Assembly (NCBI RefSeq): GCF_047302285.1
Contig: NZ_CP154845.1
Span: forward strand, 4,402,001-4,466,000
DNA: 64,000 nt
From: Robertmurraya sp047302285
GTDB lineage: Bacteria > Bacillota > Bacilli > Bacillales > Cytobacillaceae
Reading direction: 5' to 3'
Shown piece by piece: positions 36,411-45,959 of the stretch. The notes under the pieces are model-generated. The model had not been told where the DNA came from, did not search any database, and worked only from the letters and a program-made list of their open reading frames with translations. Position 1 is the stretch's first letter; every line of letters begins with the position of its first letter. The translations under genes were made by a program, and so were the position numbers.

Positions 36411-36878
36411 TTTCTCTCACCTTCCTTAATGAGTTGATCTAAGATTATTGGACCATATTTATATGTTTCGTTCTATAATCCTACAACAATTCCAAGATGG
36501 TCGCTATTAAACAAGAAAATGAATCCTCGAGCTTTATTTCTTAAAAATCATAAATATTCAATCATACTTTTTTATAATACTGCTTTTTTTGATAAAAACA
36601 AGGTGTTTCCTTTTTGAAGCAACTTCGATTGAGGAATGAACTCGTGGTAAAACCATTGGAAAAATGATTGAACTTTATGAAGAACCAGTCTCTTAGCTAA
36701 CAGAAACAGAAGTTAGTTTCCTACAAATAATGGACACTTATTGCACAAAGATCAAATAAGAGAGGCTTCCCATTTCAAGGAAACCTCTAAAATTAGTACC
36801 TTATTTAAGACAATGTTAACATCTAGTAATGCTCCAAAGAAGACGACTATAACCCGAAGTAGGATTCATTGCACTAAT
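36411..36878. other. Intergenic region upstream of licR
   Basis: Holds the licR promoter region and a GAGGCTTCC-family hairpin (36757-36789). A short frame around 36628-36690 reads TRGKTIGKMIELY, which could be a scrap of an RDD-type membrane protein but is too short to annotate. Confidence 0.5.
36757..36789 (-). terminator. GAGGCTTCC-family hairpin
   Basis: AGAGGCTTCC catttcaa GGAAACCTCT, lying 90 bp beyond the 36879 gene stop on the minus strand. Confidence 0.6.
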
Positions 36879-37991
36879 TCATTTGCTTGAAATTCTTTCC
36901 CATGTGGACGTTGATTGAAGTGTTATTAAATCAATTAACTGAACATATCGATACGTTTTTGGCCAACTGCAAAATACGGATTTTTTGTTAAACATCATCT
37001 TTGTGAAAAACGAATTGGGTACAGGAGTCCAGCCGTCCGTAGGGATTAGTTCAATTGTTACCTCGTTCCCTTCTCTCTTTACAGTGTAACGACCACTAAT
37101 AGACCCCATCTCAGAATCGACACTAATTTTAAAACGGTCTGCATACTCACTATTGTTTGCCAACTCCCCTAAATTCGGAATACCTTTATAAAACTCTACT
37201 GAAAATGAGTGATTGCCTTTCTGTAACATCATTAGTTTCAGCTCGTTTTCCTCCGTAAATCGATACTTGATCCCCTCACGTACAATGGTCCTATTATCCT
37301 CAATACAATATTCCTCTAATGCACCTTTACTTGCTTTTGCAAATTCTACTATCTGACAGTCCTCACTATATCTTGTGTAATAGCGCCATTGAAAATCTTT
37401 CGGTAACGGTATAGGAAAGTTATCTAACTTCAATTCATTTCCATTTATCATCACTTTTACATCCGTCTTTTTTTTGCGGACAAAATCAAAGTTGTACAAA
37501 AAGAAAAGTGGCAAATACGATGGTTTTTCTGTTGATGAGCCGATTGGGGCAAGAAGATTTAAACCATATGTATTCTTTGTCGAGTACTCAGTAATATTAA
37601 CAACTATTAGACGGTCAAATTTATCGACAAACTGAAAGGCGATATGCACACAACCATCAATTTTTTCAAATCTTGTATTCTCCATCTCTACCCTTATTCG
37701 TTCACATAATCCTTTTCCTGTAACATCAAAGCTATCATCATTCCCAGTATCTTTAAGGTTCATCTCATCATAAACATCAACATATCCATCATCTCTATAA
37801 GCAATGACTCGATAACCTTTAACATGCCCTTCATCATCTATATATTGGGGTTCAAGACCGATATAGTGCTCATCCGGACTTTTTTCGCAATTAACAAGTG
37901 CCAATTTTTTCAATGGCTGATACGTAAAACTAAAGGGAATAATGACTTTTTTTTGATTTTGCTCACTTCTATTTTCCTTCACTGTTTTCAT
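36879..37991 (-). CDS. Conserved hypothetical protein, cytoplasmic, beta-rich
   Basis: 370 aa, no signal peptide or membrane segment. The sequence alternates short beta-like strands and charged turns (YRVIAYRDDGYVDVYDEM, YLPLFFLYNFDFVRKKK, RYTVKREGNEVTIELIPTDG). I do not recognise the family. The ATG at 37991 touches AAAAGGA; a GTG at 37982 would have better spacing (9 nt) and may be the true start. It stands alone between licR and the accessory region. Confidence 0.6.
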   Translation of the reverse strand: MKTVKENRSEQNQKKVIIPFSFTYQPLKKLALVNCEKSPDEHYIGLEPQYIDDEGHVKGYRVIAYRDDGYVDVYDEMNLKDTGNDDSFDVTGKGLCERIRVEMENTRFEKIDGCVHIAFQFVDKFDRLIVVNITEYSTKNTYGLNLLAPIGSSTEKPSYLPLFFLYNFDFVRKKKTDVKVMINGNELKLDNFPIPLPKDFQWRYYTRYSEDCQIVEFAKASKGALEEYCIEDNRTIVREGIKYRFTEENELKLMMLQKGNHSFSVEFYKGIPNLGELANNSEYADRFKISVDSEMGSISGRYTVKREGNEVTIELIPTDGWTPVPNSFFTKMMFNKKSVFCSWPKTYRYVQLIDLITLQSTSTWERISSK

Positions 37992-38219
37992 TCCTTTTAA
38001 GAAAATTAAGTTACTATCTAGAACATGAAGTCACTGCATCTTATGTTTGAAATTTTCTAAATTCTGTTTATATATTAACATAAATATCCAATTTCTTTTT
38101 TAAAACTCTTGAACAAATCATGGACAGTGTGTAAAACAATAGTCTCCTTAATTCTTATAAACATCTATACTTGTCAACTTACATACACTCTTTTACAAAG
38201 TCACACCAAAATCTTGACA

Positions 38220-38265
38220 CAAATTAAAATTTCACCCGTCTAATAAGGTGAATTCAAATATCGGG
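38220..38265 (+). promoter_or_regulatory. ECF-type promoter-like sequence
   Basis: Near-symmetric TTCACC CGTCTAATAA GGTGAA, with the CGTCTAA block typical of -10 regions of ECF sigma-factor promoters, just before the sigma-factor fragment. A house-keeping TTGACA-like box also lies at 38215. Function inferred. Confidence 0.4.
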
Positions 38266-38277
38266 GGCCCTAACTTT

Positions 38278-38415
38278 ATGACAGATGTTAGAGAGGTTAT
38301 TTCAGAGTGGTTTTACCTATACAGCAATGATGTGTACGACTTTTTGGTTTACTACACTGGTACAACAGATGTGGAGGATTTAGTACAAGAGGTTTTTATT
38401 AAAGCTGGGTGTTGA
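38278..38415 (+). pseudogene. ECF sigma factor, N-terminal fragment
   Basis: 45 codons encode the start of sigma region 2 (NDVYDFLVYYTGTTDVEDLV, then QEVFIKA) and then run into a stop. The remaining two thirds of an ECF sigma factor are missing, and the sequence passes straight into an unrelated frame. This looks like a deletion that joined the 5' end of a sigma gene to the 3' part of another gene. Confidence 0.65.
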
Positions 38416-38458
38416 ACAAAAAGCACCCGAAATATACAATGCCCTTCGCAACCGAGAT

Positions 38459-38884
38459 ATGGAATTACTATCAAGTTACGTGCACTCGGAAAAAGGTCTA
38501 TTCTTATCACTAGCCCCTTACTTGGAAAACTATGGAGCGACTTTCAAAAAAAATGAAGTCCCATCACTACTAGAAGTTGACACCGAATATGTATGGGGCA
38601 TCGGAGAAGCCAATATGGATCTAGTTTATACACCAAAAGGTTACATGGATAGGTTCTTAAAACAAGATACTTTCCTCGACCCAAATAATGCATTTTTTGA
38701 TTCACAAACGCAACGTAGCGACTTGATCAAACCAATAGAAGCAGCCTTCCCAGAGGCAAAAATCGTCGAGTTTTATAAAGAAACACAATATGAAGATTGG
38801 AAAAGTGTATACCTTGTTTTCGAACCTAACGAACAATCAAACTGGGAACTCGTCGCGATTTTAAGTGATGAGTGGACACCTTAA
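38459..38884 (+). pseudogene. C-terminal fragment of a hypothetical protein joined to the sigma fragment
   Basis: 141 codons from an internal ATG; the same frame is open further upstream to about 38386 (reading KLGVEQKAPEIYNALRNRD before the ATG), so the true N-terminus is lost. No ribosome binding site. The sequence (LAPYLENYGATFKK, VWGIGEANMDLVYTPKGYMD, VYLVFEPNEQSNWELVAILS) resembles the soluble domain of sigma-linked lipoproteins of bacilli, but I cannot name the family. Confidence 0.5.
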
Positions 38885-38939
38885 ATCATAGAATTCTTTT
38901 AAGTTAGAGAACGTTGTTAGATCGTGTCATTCTTGCGAA

Positions 38940-38976
38940 TAAAAAACCTCTTGAAATTTCTTTCGAGAGGTTTTTT
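38940..38976. terminator. Terminator hairpin left of att-like repeat A
   Basis: AAAAAACCTCT tGAAA ... TTTC g AGAGGTTTTTT, symmetrical with A/T tails, able to work in both directions. It sits 22 bp left of repeat A. Confidence 0.8.
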
Positions 38977-38997
38977 GACACTTGTTATGGCAGGGTT

Positions 38998-39146
38998 CCA
39001 TCACACCGCCCGCAAGCTATGAGTGTATAATATGTTAACTTGGTGTGCGTTAAGTTCGGTATATCAAGTTTTTTCAAAATTTGACTATAACATCTTTAAC
39101 GGAGAGTTACCGTTTTTCATTGGATTGCGTTAGCATAATGTTAGCA
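38998..39146. repeat. att-like repeat A
   Basis: 149 bp. A divergent core (CCATCACACCGCCCGC), then AGTGTATAATATGTTAAC, the arm CGGTATATCAAG, TATAACATCTTTAACGG, GTTACCGTTTTTC, and terminal GTTAGCATAATGTTAGCA. Related to copies B-F; the most divergent core of the set. It marks the left edge of the cassette region. Confidence 0.75.
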
Positions 39147-39206
39147 TCGTAGATAAAATGGAGTAGAGGTGCTTATCTTAAACTGACAACTATACTGTGT
39201 ATTTTA

Positions 39207-39956
39207 CTAAGCGTTTTTATTTATTGTACTTAAATATAGGTTTAATGAATCTTCTACTTCGCACGCGACTAACTTTATAAAGTCATCATATTCTTTTTGT
39301 GTATGTGCTTTATCTAATGCTTCATAATAAGCTATTCGATTTTTTGCTTTAATAACAATGGGTGGAAAACCGTCTTTCATAAGTTCCAAATTTAGCAACA
39401 AGCGTGATGACCGGCCGTTCCCATCAATAAATGGGTGAATTCCAACAAAAATAGCATGTAACATAGCTCCACGGGCAACTGGATGCATTTTTTTCGTTTC
39501 ACCTTGTTCATACCATACCATCAGCTGTTCCATCTCCTCTTTAATAAGGATGGGAGCTGACGGTATATGTTTAGCACCAGAAATAAAAACTTGCTGGTCT
39601 CGGTATACACCTGCATATTCATCATCAATGCCTTTTAGTACAAGTCGATGTAAGTTCTTAATTTGCCATTCCGACAGAGGTTCTCCCTTTTGTACAATCT
39701 CCTCTACATATAGAATGGCATCACGATGATTAAGAACTTCCAAATGTTCACGTAGCGTTTTACCACCAACCGTAATTCCTTCTAAAACCACCTTAGTTTC
39801 GTAAATCGTTAACGTGTTTCCCTCAATCGCATTAGTATTATATGTCCATTCGAGTAATAACTTTTCACGTAAACTTTTAACTGTGTATTTAGGTAATGGC
39901 CGATTGGCATCTAGAAGAGCTTTTTTTTGATTAATTTCTTCAAACATTGGCTTCAC
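39207..39956 (-). CDS. Fic-domain protein (probable AMPylase), class II
   Basis: 249 aa. The Fic active site HPFIDGNGRSSR is complete at residues 174-185. An N-terminal TNAIEG (41-46) matches the inhibitory helix motif (S/T)xxxE(G/N), so this is a self-inhibited class II Fic protein that would transfer AMP to a target. There is no antitoxin gene beside it, as expected for class II. It shares a cassette with a TOTE-type primase-helicase; conflict or stress roles are plausible but the target is unknown. Confidence 0.88.
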   Translation of the reverse strand: MKPMFEEINQKKALLDANRPLPKYTVKSLREKLLLEWTYNTNAIEGNTLTIYETKVVLEGITVGGKTLREHLEVLNHRDAILYVEEIVQKGEPLSEWQIKNLHRLVLKGIDDEYAGVYRDQQVFISGAKHIPSAPILIKEEMEQLMVWYEQGETKKMHPVARGAMLHAIFVGIHPFIDGNGRSSRLLLNLELMKDGFPPIVIKAKNRIAYYEALDKAHTQKEYDDFIKLVACEVEDSLNLYLSTINKNA

Positions 39957-40216
39957 CTCTCTTCACTGGAACATATACTGAAATTGAGAATACCATTCTT
40001 GCTCTGAATATACCTTTAAACCAATTTTAATCAAATATATGGTATTTAGTACATATTTTTCCAATATATACAAATCTATTTTCGCAGTTTCATTACTATA
40101 TGAAATCTCGAATACTTCATTTTTTTTCAAAAGTCAACTTACTTATAGAGAGAGCAAAGGACAAACACAGTAGAATCCTTTGTTAAATTGCTATATCGAT
40201 TATTTAGTTCAACCTG

Positions 40217-42568
40217 CTAGAATAATTGAATTTGTTGGCTTTTCTCATTGTTTTCACCATATAGACTATAACCAATATTTTTATATCCCTTTAATCGTTT
40301 TTCAAACATTGTCTGTAAAATACCAATGTTCGTATCTACATAATCATACACCTTTACTTCATTTTTATCACTATGATTACGGTGAAGCCGCCCTACATAC
40401 TGTTGTAATGTTCCTTTCCAAGAGATTGGCATAGTTAGAAAGAGTGTATCTAATCTAGAGTCATCAAACCCTTCCCCAACATATTTTCCTGTTGCAATTA
40501 ACAATCTCTCTTCACTATCAGGTAATCTAAATAACTTTTGTAGCGCTTGTTGTCGTTCTTTCTTCTTCATAGCCCCTGATAATATAATGATGTTCTTAGC
40601 AAATCCATTGAAAAGCCTATATAGCTCATCTACATGGTCTAAACGTTCCGTTAACACTATTGGAGATCGTCCTTCATCTAGAGCTTGCAGAACATCATTA
40701 AAAATCATTTCGTTTCGTTCTTTATTAGTAGATAACAAAGAATATATAGCTTGTATATCCATTTCATGTGTTTCCATTAATGTTTCTCTTTTAACAAGCG
40801 TTTGTTTAAACTGTCGAATATGGGCTTGCTGTTTATTATTCGTTTTATACCTTATTGGTCCACATTGCATAAATATTATTGGGTGCAATCCATCTTTCCT
40901 AACTGGTGTCGCAGTTAATCCATACACTTTCTTTGCTCGGACAGCTTTTAATACCTTTTCAAAGCTGACTGCAGAAATATGATGACATTCATCCACGATA
41001 ATTTGCCCGTAATGATATAACTCAGGTTTTATTAAGCCATTATGATTAAGCGATTGAATCGTAGAAATATCTATATTATAGCTTGGCTTGTTTTTACCTC
41101 CACCAATTTGACCCAGTTCTTTTACTGGGATATTTAAAAATGTTGATAATCTCTCTTTCCATTGATCAACTAATTGTGTTCGATGCACAATTATGAGTGT
41201 ATTGGTTTTATTTCTACTAATTAATGCTGCAGCTGTCACTGTTTTGCCAAAACCAGTATCTGCTGCTAATACTCCATTGTCATTATTAGCCATAGACATA
41301 ACAGCTTCCTCTTGTTGGATAGTTAGTTGACCATGAAATTTAACATCAATGATCTTCCCCATGAATTGATTATTCAGAATTTCAAGAGATATTTTATATG
41401 TCGAGAAGATTTCCTGCACTTTCTCCATTAGACCTCGTGGTAGTATGAGCAAATGGTCATCAATCTGTGAACAATCAATCATTCTTGGAATTCGATGAGT
41501 GGAATAACGCTTTGCTTGCGCTTTGAAAAACGCTGGATTTCCAAATTTACCAAGTTTTTGTAATTCAAATAGTAACTTACTAGGTAATACTTTTTTGGGA
41601 ATTTCAATTCCCCGATTTAATTCAATAGTAACTACCTTTGGCAAGCTAAAATCCTCAACTTTCTCCTTTACCTCAATAGAATTTCCCTCTACAAAAAAAT
41701 TTGTTACTACTTTTAAAATGTTTTTTTCAGAAATCTTTTTTATTGACGATAGATATTGCCATTGATCAGGATATTCCTGAAATGAGTCATTTACAAACAC
41801 ACTATTCCCTTTCATTTTTGCTTGTTTCTGTAATGGAAGGGCTATTAAATTCCCAAAACCACCTTTAGATAATAGGTCTTGGTTTGGAAACATTCTATCA
41901 AAGGAATCCAGTCCAACTTCAAAACGTTTTTCGCTTGTTTTCGATAATAGACTCTTCCCAAATTCTCTAGCTATCGAAGCACTTATTGCTTTTTCAAAAA
42001 AGAACCAAATATGAGCACCTTCTCCTGAGCGGGAACGTTCGATGTGATATGATAACCCAAAATTTTTACAGATTTCAATAAATGAATATACATCATCTTT
42101 CCATTGTTTTTTGTCGAAGTCCATGGCCAGAAAATAACATGTATTATCTTCAAGTAACGGGTATATCCCCACAGTTTTTATACCCATTAAATGTTCGTAT
42201 ATAACTTGAGGTGTCAATGTCTGAAATAATCGATGAGAGCAATCCTGGCATTTGATTTTTGGTTTTTGACAAAGCTCTTTATCCCACTCATTATCACATG
42301 CAGGTGAATAACCAGACTTACCCGAAGTACTTGATTCCCACCTTTGAGCAAAAACATCTGATCTTCCCCGAAAAAGGTTCATAAAAAGTGAAATTGCAGT
42401 TCTTTCTTTAAGAGAAAAATCAGTCACTGTTTTCTTTACATTAGATGTTCGACTATAAGATGTTTTACGACCCTTTGCTTTATAGAGTTCCTTTTTTAAT
42501 TGTCTATTTTCATTTTTGAGTCTATCAATTTCTTTTAAAGCTTGAGAGAGCTGTTCTTGAATATCCAT
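40217..42568 (-). CDS. TOTE-type archaeo-eukaryotic primase-superfamily II helicase fusion
   Basis: 783 aa. Residues 1-33 form a coiled coil. Residues 91-110 hold a CX8CX6CX2C zinc cluster. An AEP primase domain (about 125-290) shows the DFD metal pair (Asp150, Asp152) and SRSGEGAHIW with His186. After a linker, a DEAD-like helicase follows: Walker A ADTGFGKT (436-443), DECHH (526-530), GLTATP, and motif VI QYVGRLHR. This matches the core protein of TOTE conflict systems described by Kaur, Aravind and colleagues, thought to act on invading nucleic acid. The protein is intact, preceded by GGAG. Other TOTE partners are not seen; the Fic gene lies downstream. Confidence 0.85.
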   Translation of the reverse strand: MDIQEQLSQALKEIDRLKNENRQLKKELYKAKGRKTSYSRTSNVKKTVTDFSLKERTAISLFMNLFRGRSDVFAQRWESSTSGKSGYSPACDNEWDKELCQKPKIKCQDCSHRLFQTLTPQVIYEHLMGIKTVGIYPLLEDNTCYFLAMDFDKKQWKDDVYSFIEICKNFGLSYHIERSRSGEGAHIWFFFEKAISASIAREFGKSLLSKTSEKRFEVGLDSFDRMFPNQDLLSKGGFGNLIALPLQKQAKMKGNSVFVNDSFQEYPDQWQYLSSIKKISEKNILKVVTNFFVEGNSIEVKEKVEDFSLPKVVTIELNRGIEIPKKVLPSKLLFELQKLGKFGNPAFFKAQAKRYSTHRIPRMIDCSQIDDHLLILPRGLMEKVQEIFSTYKISLEILNNQFMGKIIDVKFHGQLTIQQEEAVMSMANNDNGVLAADTGFGKTVTAAALISRNKTNTLIIVHRTQLVDQWKERLSTFLNIPVKELGQIGGGKNKPSYNIDISTIQSLNHNGLIKPELYHYGQIIVDECHHISAVSFEKVLKAVRAKKVYGLTATPVRKDGLHPIIFMQCGPIRYKTNNKQQAHIRQFKQTLVKRETLMETHEMDIQAIYSLLSTNKERNEMIFNDVLQALDEGRSPIVLTERLDHVDELYRLFNGFAKNIIILSGAMKKKERQQALQKLFRLPDSEERLLIATGKYVGEGFDDSRLDTLFLTMPISWKGTLQQYVGRLHRNHSDKNEVKVYDYVDTNIGILQTMFEKRLKGYKNIGYSLYGENNEKSQQIQLF

Positions 42569-42997
42569 AAGACTCCTCCATTCTCAGAAATCTTTAACTC
42601 TAGCTTAGCCAAGATAGCCTTATTTAACACTATTAAAAATGTATACCTTGTCATTGAACTTAATGAACAAACAAACTGAGAATTCCCGTCGTAGTTTGAA
42701 GGGTCAAACGGAAAGCTTAACTCAGAGAATCTGATACACTTAATATTGGTGGAAAACTCACCAACATATGGATAAGATTTGGGCGAACATTTACTTCATG
42801 TATGATTACGCCTTTTCTTTCACATATGTCTCTTATGATCTGTCCAATACTCATTCTATATTTTCCATAGATCATTTGTGAGATAAAGTGGTCGGGAATC
42901 CAACTTTATCCTACCATGAAGTGAGATTTTTTTGTTATCACATTATAAGCTTTCTGGAACCCTCGGCATATCCAGGGATTTTCAAAACCATAACAAT

Positions 42998-43031
42998 AAG
43001 AACCTCTCGGAATTTCGAGAGGGTTTTTTGT
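42998..43031. terminator. Terminator-like hairpin
   Basis: AACCTCTCG gaattt CGAGAGGGTTTTTT. Similar in design to the hairpin at 38940-38976 but with no gene ending immediately upstream. Confidence 0.65.
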
Positions 43032-43183
43032 AGTTGATTTGAAGGGAAGTATAAACTGAACATCAAGTTGATAATCTATTAGATAATATTTGCTCTTCAC
43101 CTTTTTGGTAAAAAACATTTCCGAATAAGTTGCATTCTTTTTTACAACGTTTCTTTCATTTTACAATTTTCTTTTCCAAAATA

Positions 43184-43225
43184 AAGAGGCTTCCCACAAG
43201 TTTGCATAAACTCATGAGAAGCTTC
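43184..43225. repeat. GAGGCTTCYC-family hairpin
   Basis: GAGGCTTCCCACAAGTTT gcat AAACTCATGAGAAGCTTC. A member of the recurring hairpin family. Confidence 0.7.
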
Positions 43226-43347
43226 ATGATAAGGTCCACCTAAAGCACTTTCCCCTTCTTGAACATAGTCTTGACTGGAAAAACTAACACAAATTGGTTT
43301 GAAAAGCCCCCCTGACTTCATGTTTCGGGAGAAAAAATAACGCTTCG

Positions 43348-43512
43348 TTAATGTGGTGAATGGTGGGTTCTTCTTTTAAACATGTAATACAATGAGATAT
43401 TTAATAATGCACCAACTATACCAGATAGTAAAAGACCGTAAATAGTTAATGTTCCATACATTTCTTTTGAATTATTAACAATTTCACCAAGTTCTAATGA
43501 GAATAGTTGCAT
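43348..43512 (-). CDS. Small membrane protein or C-terminal gene remnant
   Basis: 54 aa from an internal ATG; the frame is open upstream to about 43578 with coding-like sequence (LTLKILEASQKFYVQMQLF), so it may be the tail of a lost gene. One membrane segment (LTIYGLLLSGIVGALLNISL), then a basic tail KRRTHH. No ribosome binding site. It ends up against att-like repeat B, about 40 bp from its core, suggesting truncation by the repeat. Confidence 0.45.
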   Translation of the reverse strand: MQLFSLELGEIVNNSKEMYGTLTIYGLLLSGIVGALLNISLYYMFKRRTHHSPH

Positions 43513-43614
43513 TTGTACATAGAACTTTTGAGAGGCTTCAAGTATCTTCAGTGTTAGGAACTCACTCTCATCTTACTCATAAATTAAGTCGTATCAAGGG
43601 TTGTAGGCAGATAT

Positions 43615-43765
43615 CACATCATGCCGCCCGTAGGTTGCTAGAGTGTAATATTGTTAACATTGAGTGAAAAAGTGCGGTAAATCAATGTTTTTGATATTTT
43701 TGGTTTTAATATCTTTAACGGTGATTTACCGCTTTTTATAGGATTGCGTTAGCAAAATGTTAGCA
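43615..43765. repeat. att-like repeat B
   Basis: 151 bp: core CACATCATGCCGCCCGTAGG, TAGAGTGTAATATTGTTAAC, inner inverted repeat GCGGTAAATCA ... TGATTTACCGC (43674 and 43723), then GCGTTAGCAAAATGTTAGCA. Closest to copies D and F. Confidence 0.85.
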
Positions 43766-44071
43766 TTTTCTATCCTGATTACAGCCACAAAAACCGCACC
43801 ATATCCTCCGCTTTTCACTAACAGTTGCCGCGTAATATACCTCTTGCTGTTAACGTGGTTACCAAATAGAGAAAATTCAAGAGATTAAAAATGAAAGAGC
43901 ACTCCTTAATTTTACCTAGGGTTAGGCTAAGGGTCTCCCTCGCAAGCGTACCTGAAATGCGGAATATCATTTTATATTGAATAGTATGGTTGTACTGCGC
44001 AAAAAAGGAAGCTTTTTAAAATCATTCCTTCTTCAACTAAGCTGCCTTAGTTAAAAAACAGAAATAACCTA
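43766..44071. other. Non-coding stretch right of repeat B
   Basis: Contains TAGTATGGTTGTACTGCGCA (about 43980-44002), a sequence also found right of repeats D and E. No gene. Confidence 0.5.
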
Positions 44072-44302
44072 TTAGTTTCTTCTATAGTTAATTGTTAGAA
44101 CAATATAATAAATGATAAACCCTACCGTAAGACCAGGAACTAAAGAGAATATCGGTAGAAATACTGGACCAAATAGGACACCCATTATTTTTAGTTTTGT
44201 TGAAAAAGTCAACCCAATTGTTATAAAAAAAGCGCCAAATACAAAAGGGATTTACGAATATGGATTTATTTCTCCTTCTGCATCCCTATATGCATCCCAC
44301 AT
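44072..44302 (-). pseudogene. Small membrane protein gene with in-frame stop
   Basis: Reads MWDAYRDAEGEINPYS, then TAA, then continues in the same frame as a two-segment membrane protein (IPFVFGAFFITIGLTF, VFLPIFSLVPGLTVGFIIYY, ILTINYRRN-like end). The continuity across the stop suggests a recent nonsense mutation. Family unknown. Confidence 0.4.
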
Positions 44303-44560
44303 TACAAACATATACAAACATGGATAGAACCTAAGCCATTGATAATTTGTAACATCAATGGCTTTTTGTATTTCTCCTGTAAACGAATATATTGGCTAAG
44401 TTGAAGTTACTTAGTACATTTACAAGAAATTCTAATAGAATAAAGATACTGCCTTTATATAAACTTTTCATTTAAGAACTGACCAAAATCTGACAATGCT
44501 ATGCTCCATAATAAAGCCTAATGTTTTCTAGGTTTGTTATGGTATCTCACCCAATATCAC

Positions 44561-45568
44561 TCATTTCATCTTTTGTTTACGGTCCTCCATTTGAGGTGGC
44601 TCTTCCATCCAACCATTTTTAATCATGATTTTCGCACCCTTATGAGCATATTCAAAAATATCTTTCATAAAAATCGTATTTTTTGCGGGCAAGTCATTTC
44701 GTAAACTAAAAGCAGATCCGAGTGAATTGCTTCCCATAGAAAAACTACAAAAAAGACTTGTGCAATACATCATTAACTTATCAGAAAATGGAGCTACAGT
44801 TGAATCAGTTGCATTCCCTCCCGGAGTTTGAGGAATGGGAAGGTTTGTTTGAATCATAACTTCACTCAATTCTTTTACAATACCTTTAGCAAGTTCTGCG
44901 CCTTCATTAAAGAATTTCTTAACCTCAACATCATTTGCACACTGTCCAAAACCTAAAATCAATTGTAAACCTGTAAGATTTGATTCAATAGCTTTATGAA
45001 CATGAGAAACCTCTACCGTATTCAATGTTCTTTTTTGGCTAAATGGATTGAGCCCTACTCCAGCTAAATAACTATTATTTTTAACAAATTCAACTGATTT
45101 TGGCATCGAAACGTAAGGTGTTCTAACAAGTAACCCCCTTTCAAGCAAATATTGAGAGCAAATCCTGAAATACTTTTGGGTGATAGCAGTAAGGTCTCCA
45201 AAAAGCATAGTTATATCTTCTCGAAACGTCATTGTCAAATTTAATGAATGTAATCCCATACTGATTTCTTTTATAAGGCGAACAAACATAATGTCAAAAC
45301 CATTATCATATAGCTTGGGGACATCCTTATTTACATCTTGTGCTGTATATCCCACTGGTATAACAGCACCTTCCTCTTCGTATATCTGAACTATTTTACC
45401 AACATATATTTCAAGCTCTTCATGCAAATTAGTCATAATATTCTTGGCTTTTTCATCATCTGCTTTCGCTATAAAATACTCTAACATTCGCATAATCATT
45501 GTTTTTTCTTGATATGTTAACCATAACGTTCCTAATTCTGATGATGCAATTGATGCTTTATCTGGCAT
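44561..45568 (-). CDS. DUF3231 protein (CotF/ferritin-like tandem domains)
   Basis: 335 aa formed of two related helical halves (about 5-165 and 170-325), each with the DUF3231 pattern (LWLTYQEKTMIMRMLEYF and VSHVHKAIESNLTGLQLIL at their starts). Family members are widespread in spore formers and related to spore coat protein CotF. The function is not established. GGAGGG precedes the ATG. It sits alone in cassette B-C with a GAGGCTTCTC-family hairpin to its right. Confidence 0.85.
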   Translation of the reverse strand: MPDKASIASSELGTLWLTYQEKTMIMRMLEYFIAKADDEKAKNIMTNLHEELEIYVGKIVQIYEEEGAVIPVGYTAQDVNKDVPKLYDNGFDIMFVRLIKEISMGLHSLNLTMTFREDITMLFGDLTAITQKYFRICSQYLLERGLLVRTPYVSMPKSVEFVKNNSYLAGVGLNPFSQKRTLNTVEVSHVHKAIESNLTGLQLILGFGQCANDVEVKKFFNEGAELAKGIVKELSEVMIQTNLPIPQTPGGNATDSTVAPFSDKLMMYCTSLFCSFSMGSNSLGSAFSLRNDLPAKNTIFMKDIFEYAHKGAKIMIKNGWMEEPPQMEDRKQKMK

Positions 45569-45689
45569 AATTAACCCTCCATAAAATAGTTAATTTTAGG
45601 TTGTGTAATTCATGCAGATTCATACTATTTTTATTCTTATTGAAAATTACTGCCTAGCTTAAGTACCCCCTTTCACTAATTAAACGAGA

Positions 45690-45720
45690 TGCCTTTTAGT
45701 TGCGCAGTATAATATAAGTC
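45690..45720 (-). repeat. Inverted-repeat end (TTGCGCAGTA type)
   Basis: AGTTGCGCAGTATAATATAA is the reverse complement type of TACTGCGCAA seen at about 43994-44003. The pair brackets the DUF3231 gene. A like pair occurs at 52746 and 58128. Confidence 0.45.
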
Positions 45721-45808
45721 TACGTAATACAAAAGTAATCTAGCCCGATTGCAGAATACTGATCAAATTGATAATGCATCATGCATCAACTTCTTCGTAA
45801 GCAAAAGA

Positions 45809-45852
45809 AAAAGGCTTCTCAAAAGTTTGATCAACTAATGAGAAGCCTCTTT
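45809..45852. terminator. GAGGCTTCTC-family hairpin
   Basis: AAAAGGCTTCTCAAAAGTT tgatc AACTAATGAGAAGCCTCTTT, A- and T-tailed, between the DUF3231 gene and the ABC exporter. It ends the minus-strand exporter operon transcript. Confidence 0.7.
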
Positions 45853-45959
45853 ATTAATTTAACTAGGTAACTTCTCTAGTAGGTTTTGGGCGCTGTATCT
45901 TATGCTAGTATTTTTCATTATGTTAGCACTTTTCAATGTATCTTCTATATTAACGTAAA

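Larger units (their letters stand above)
42569..43347. other. Non-coding stretch upstream of the TOTE gene
   Basis: AT-rich. Holds two hairpins (42998-43031 and 43184-43225) and no supportable gene. Confidence 0.5.

Noticed and set aside
38998..39015. Fragment of a 16S rRNA gene (CACACCGCCCG in repeat A)
   Set aside because: Only about 11 bases match, the flanks do not, and the same position in copies B-F reads CATCATGCCGCCC.
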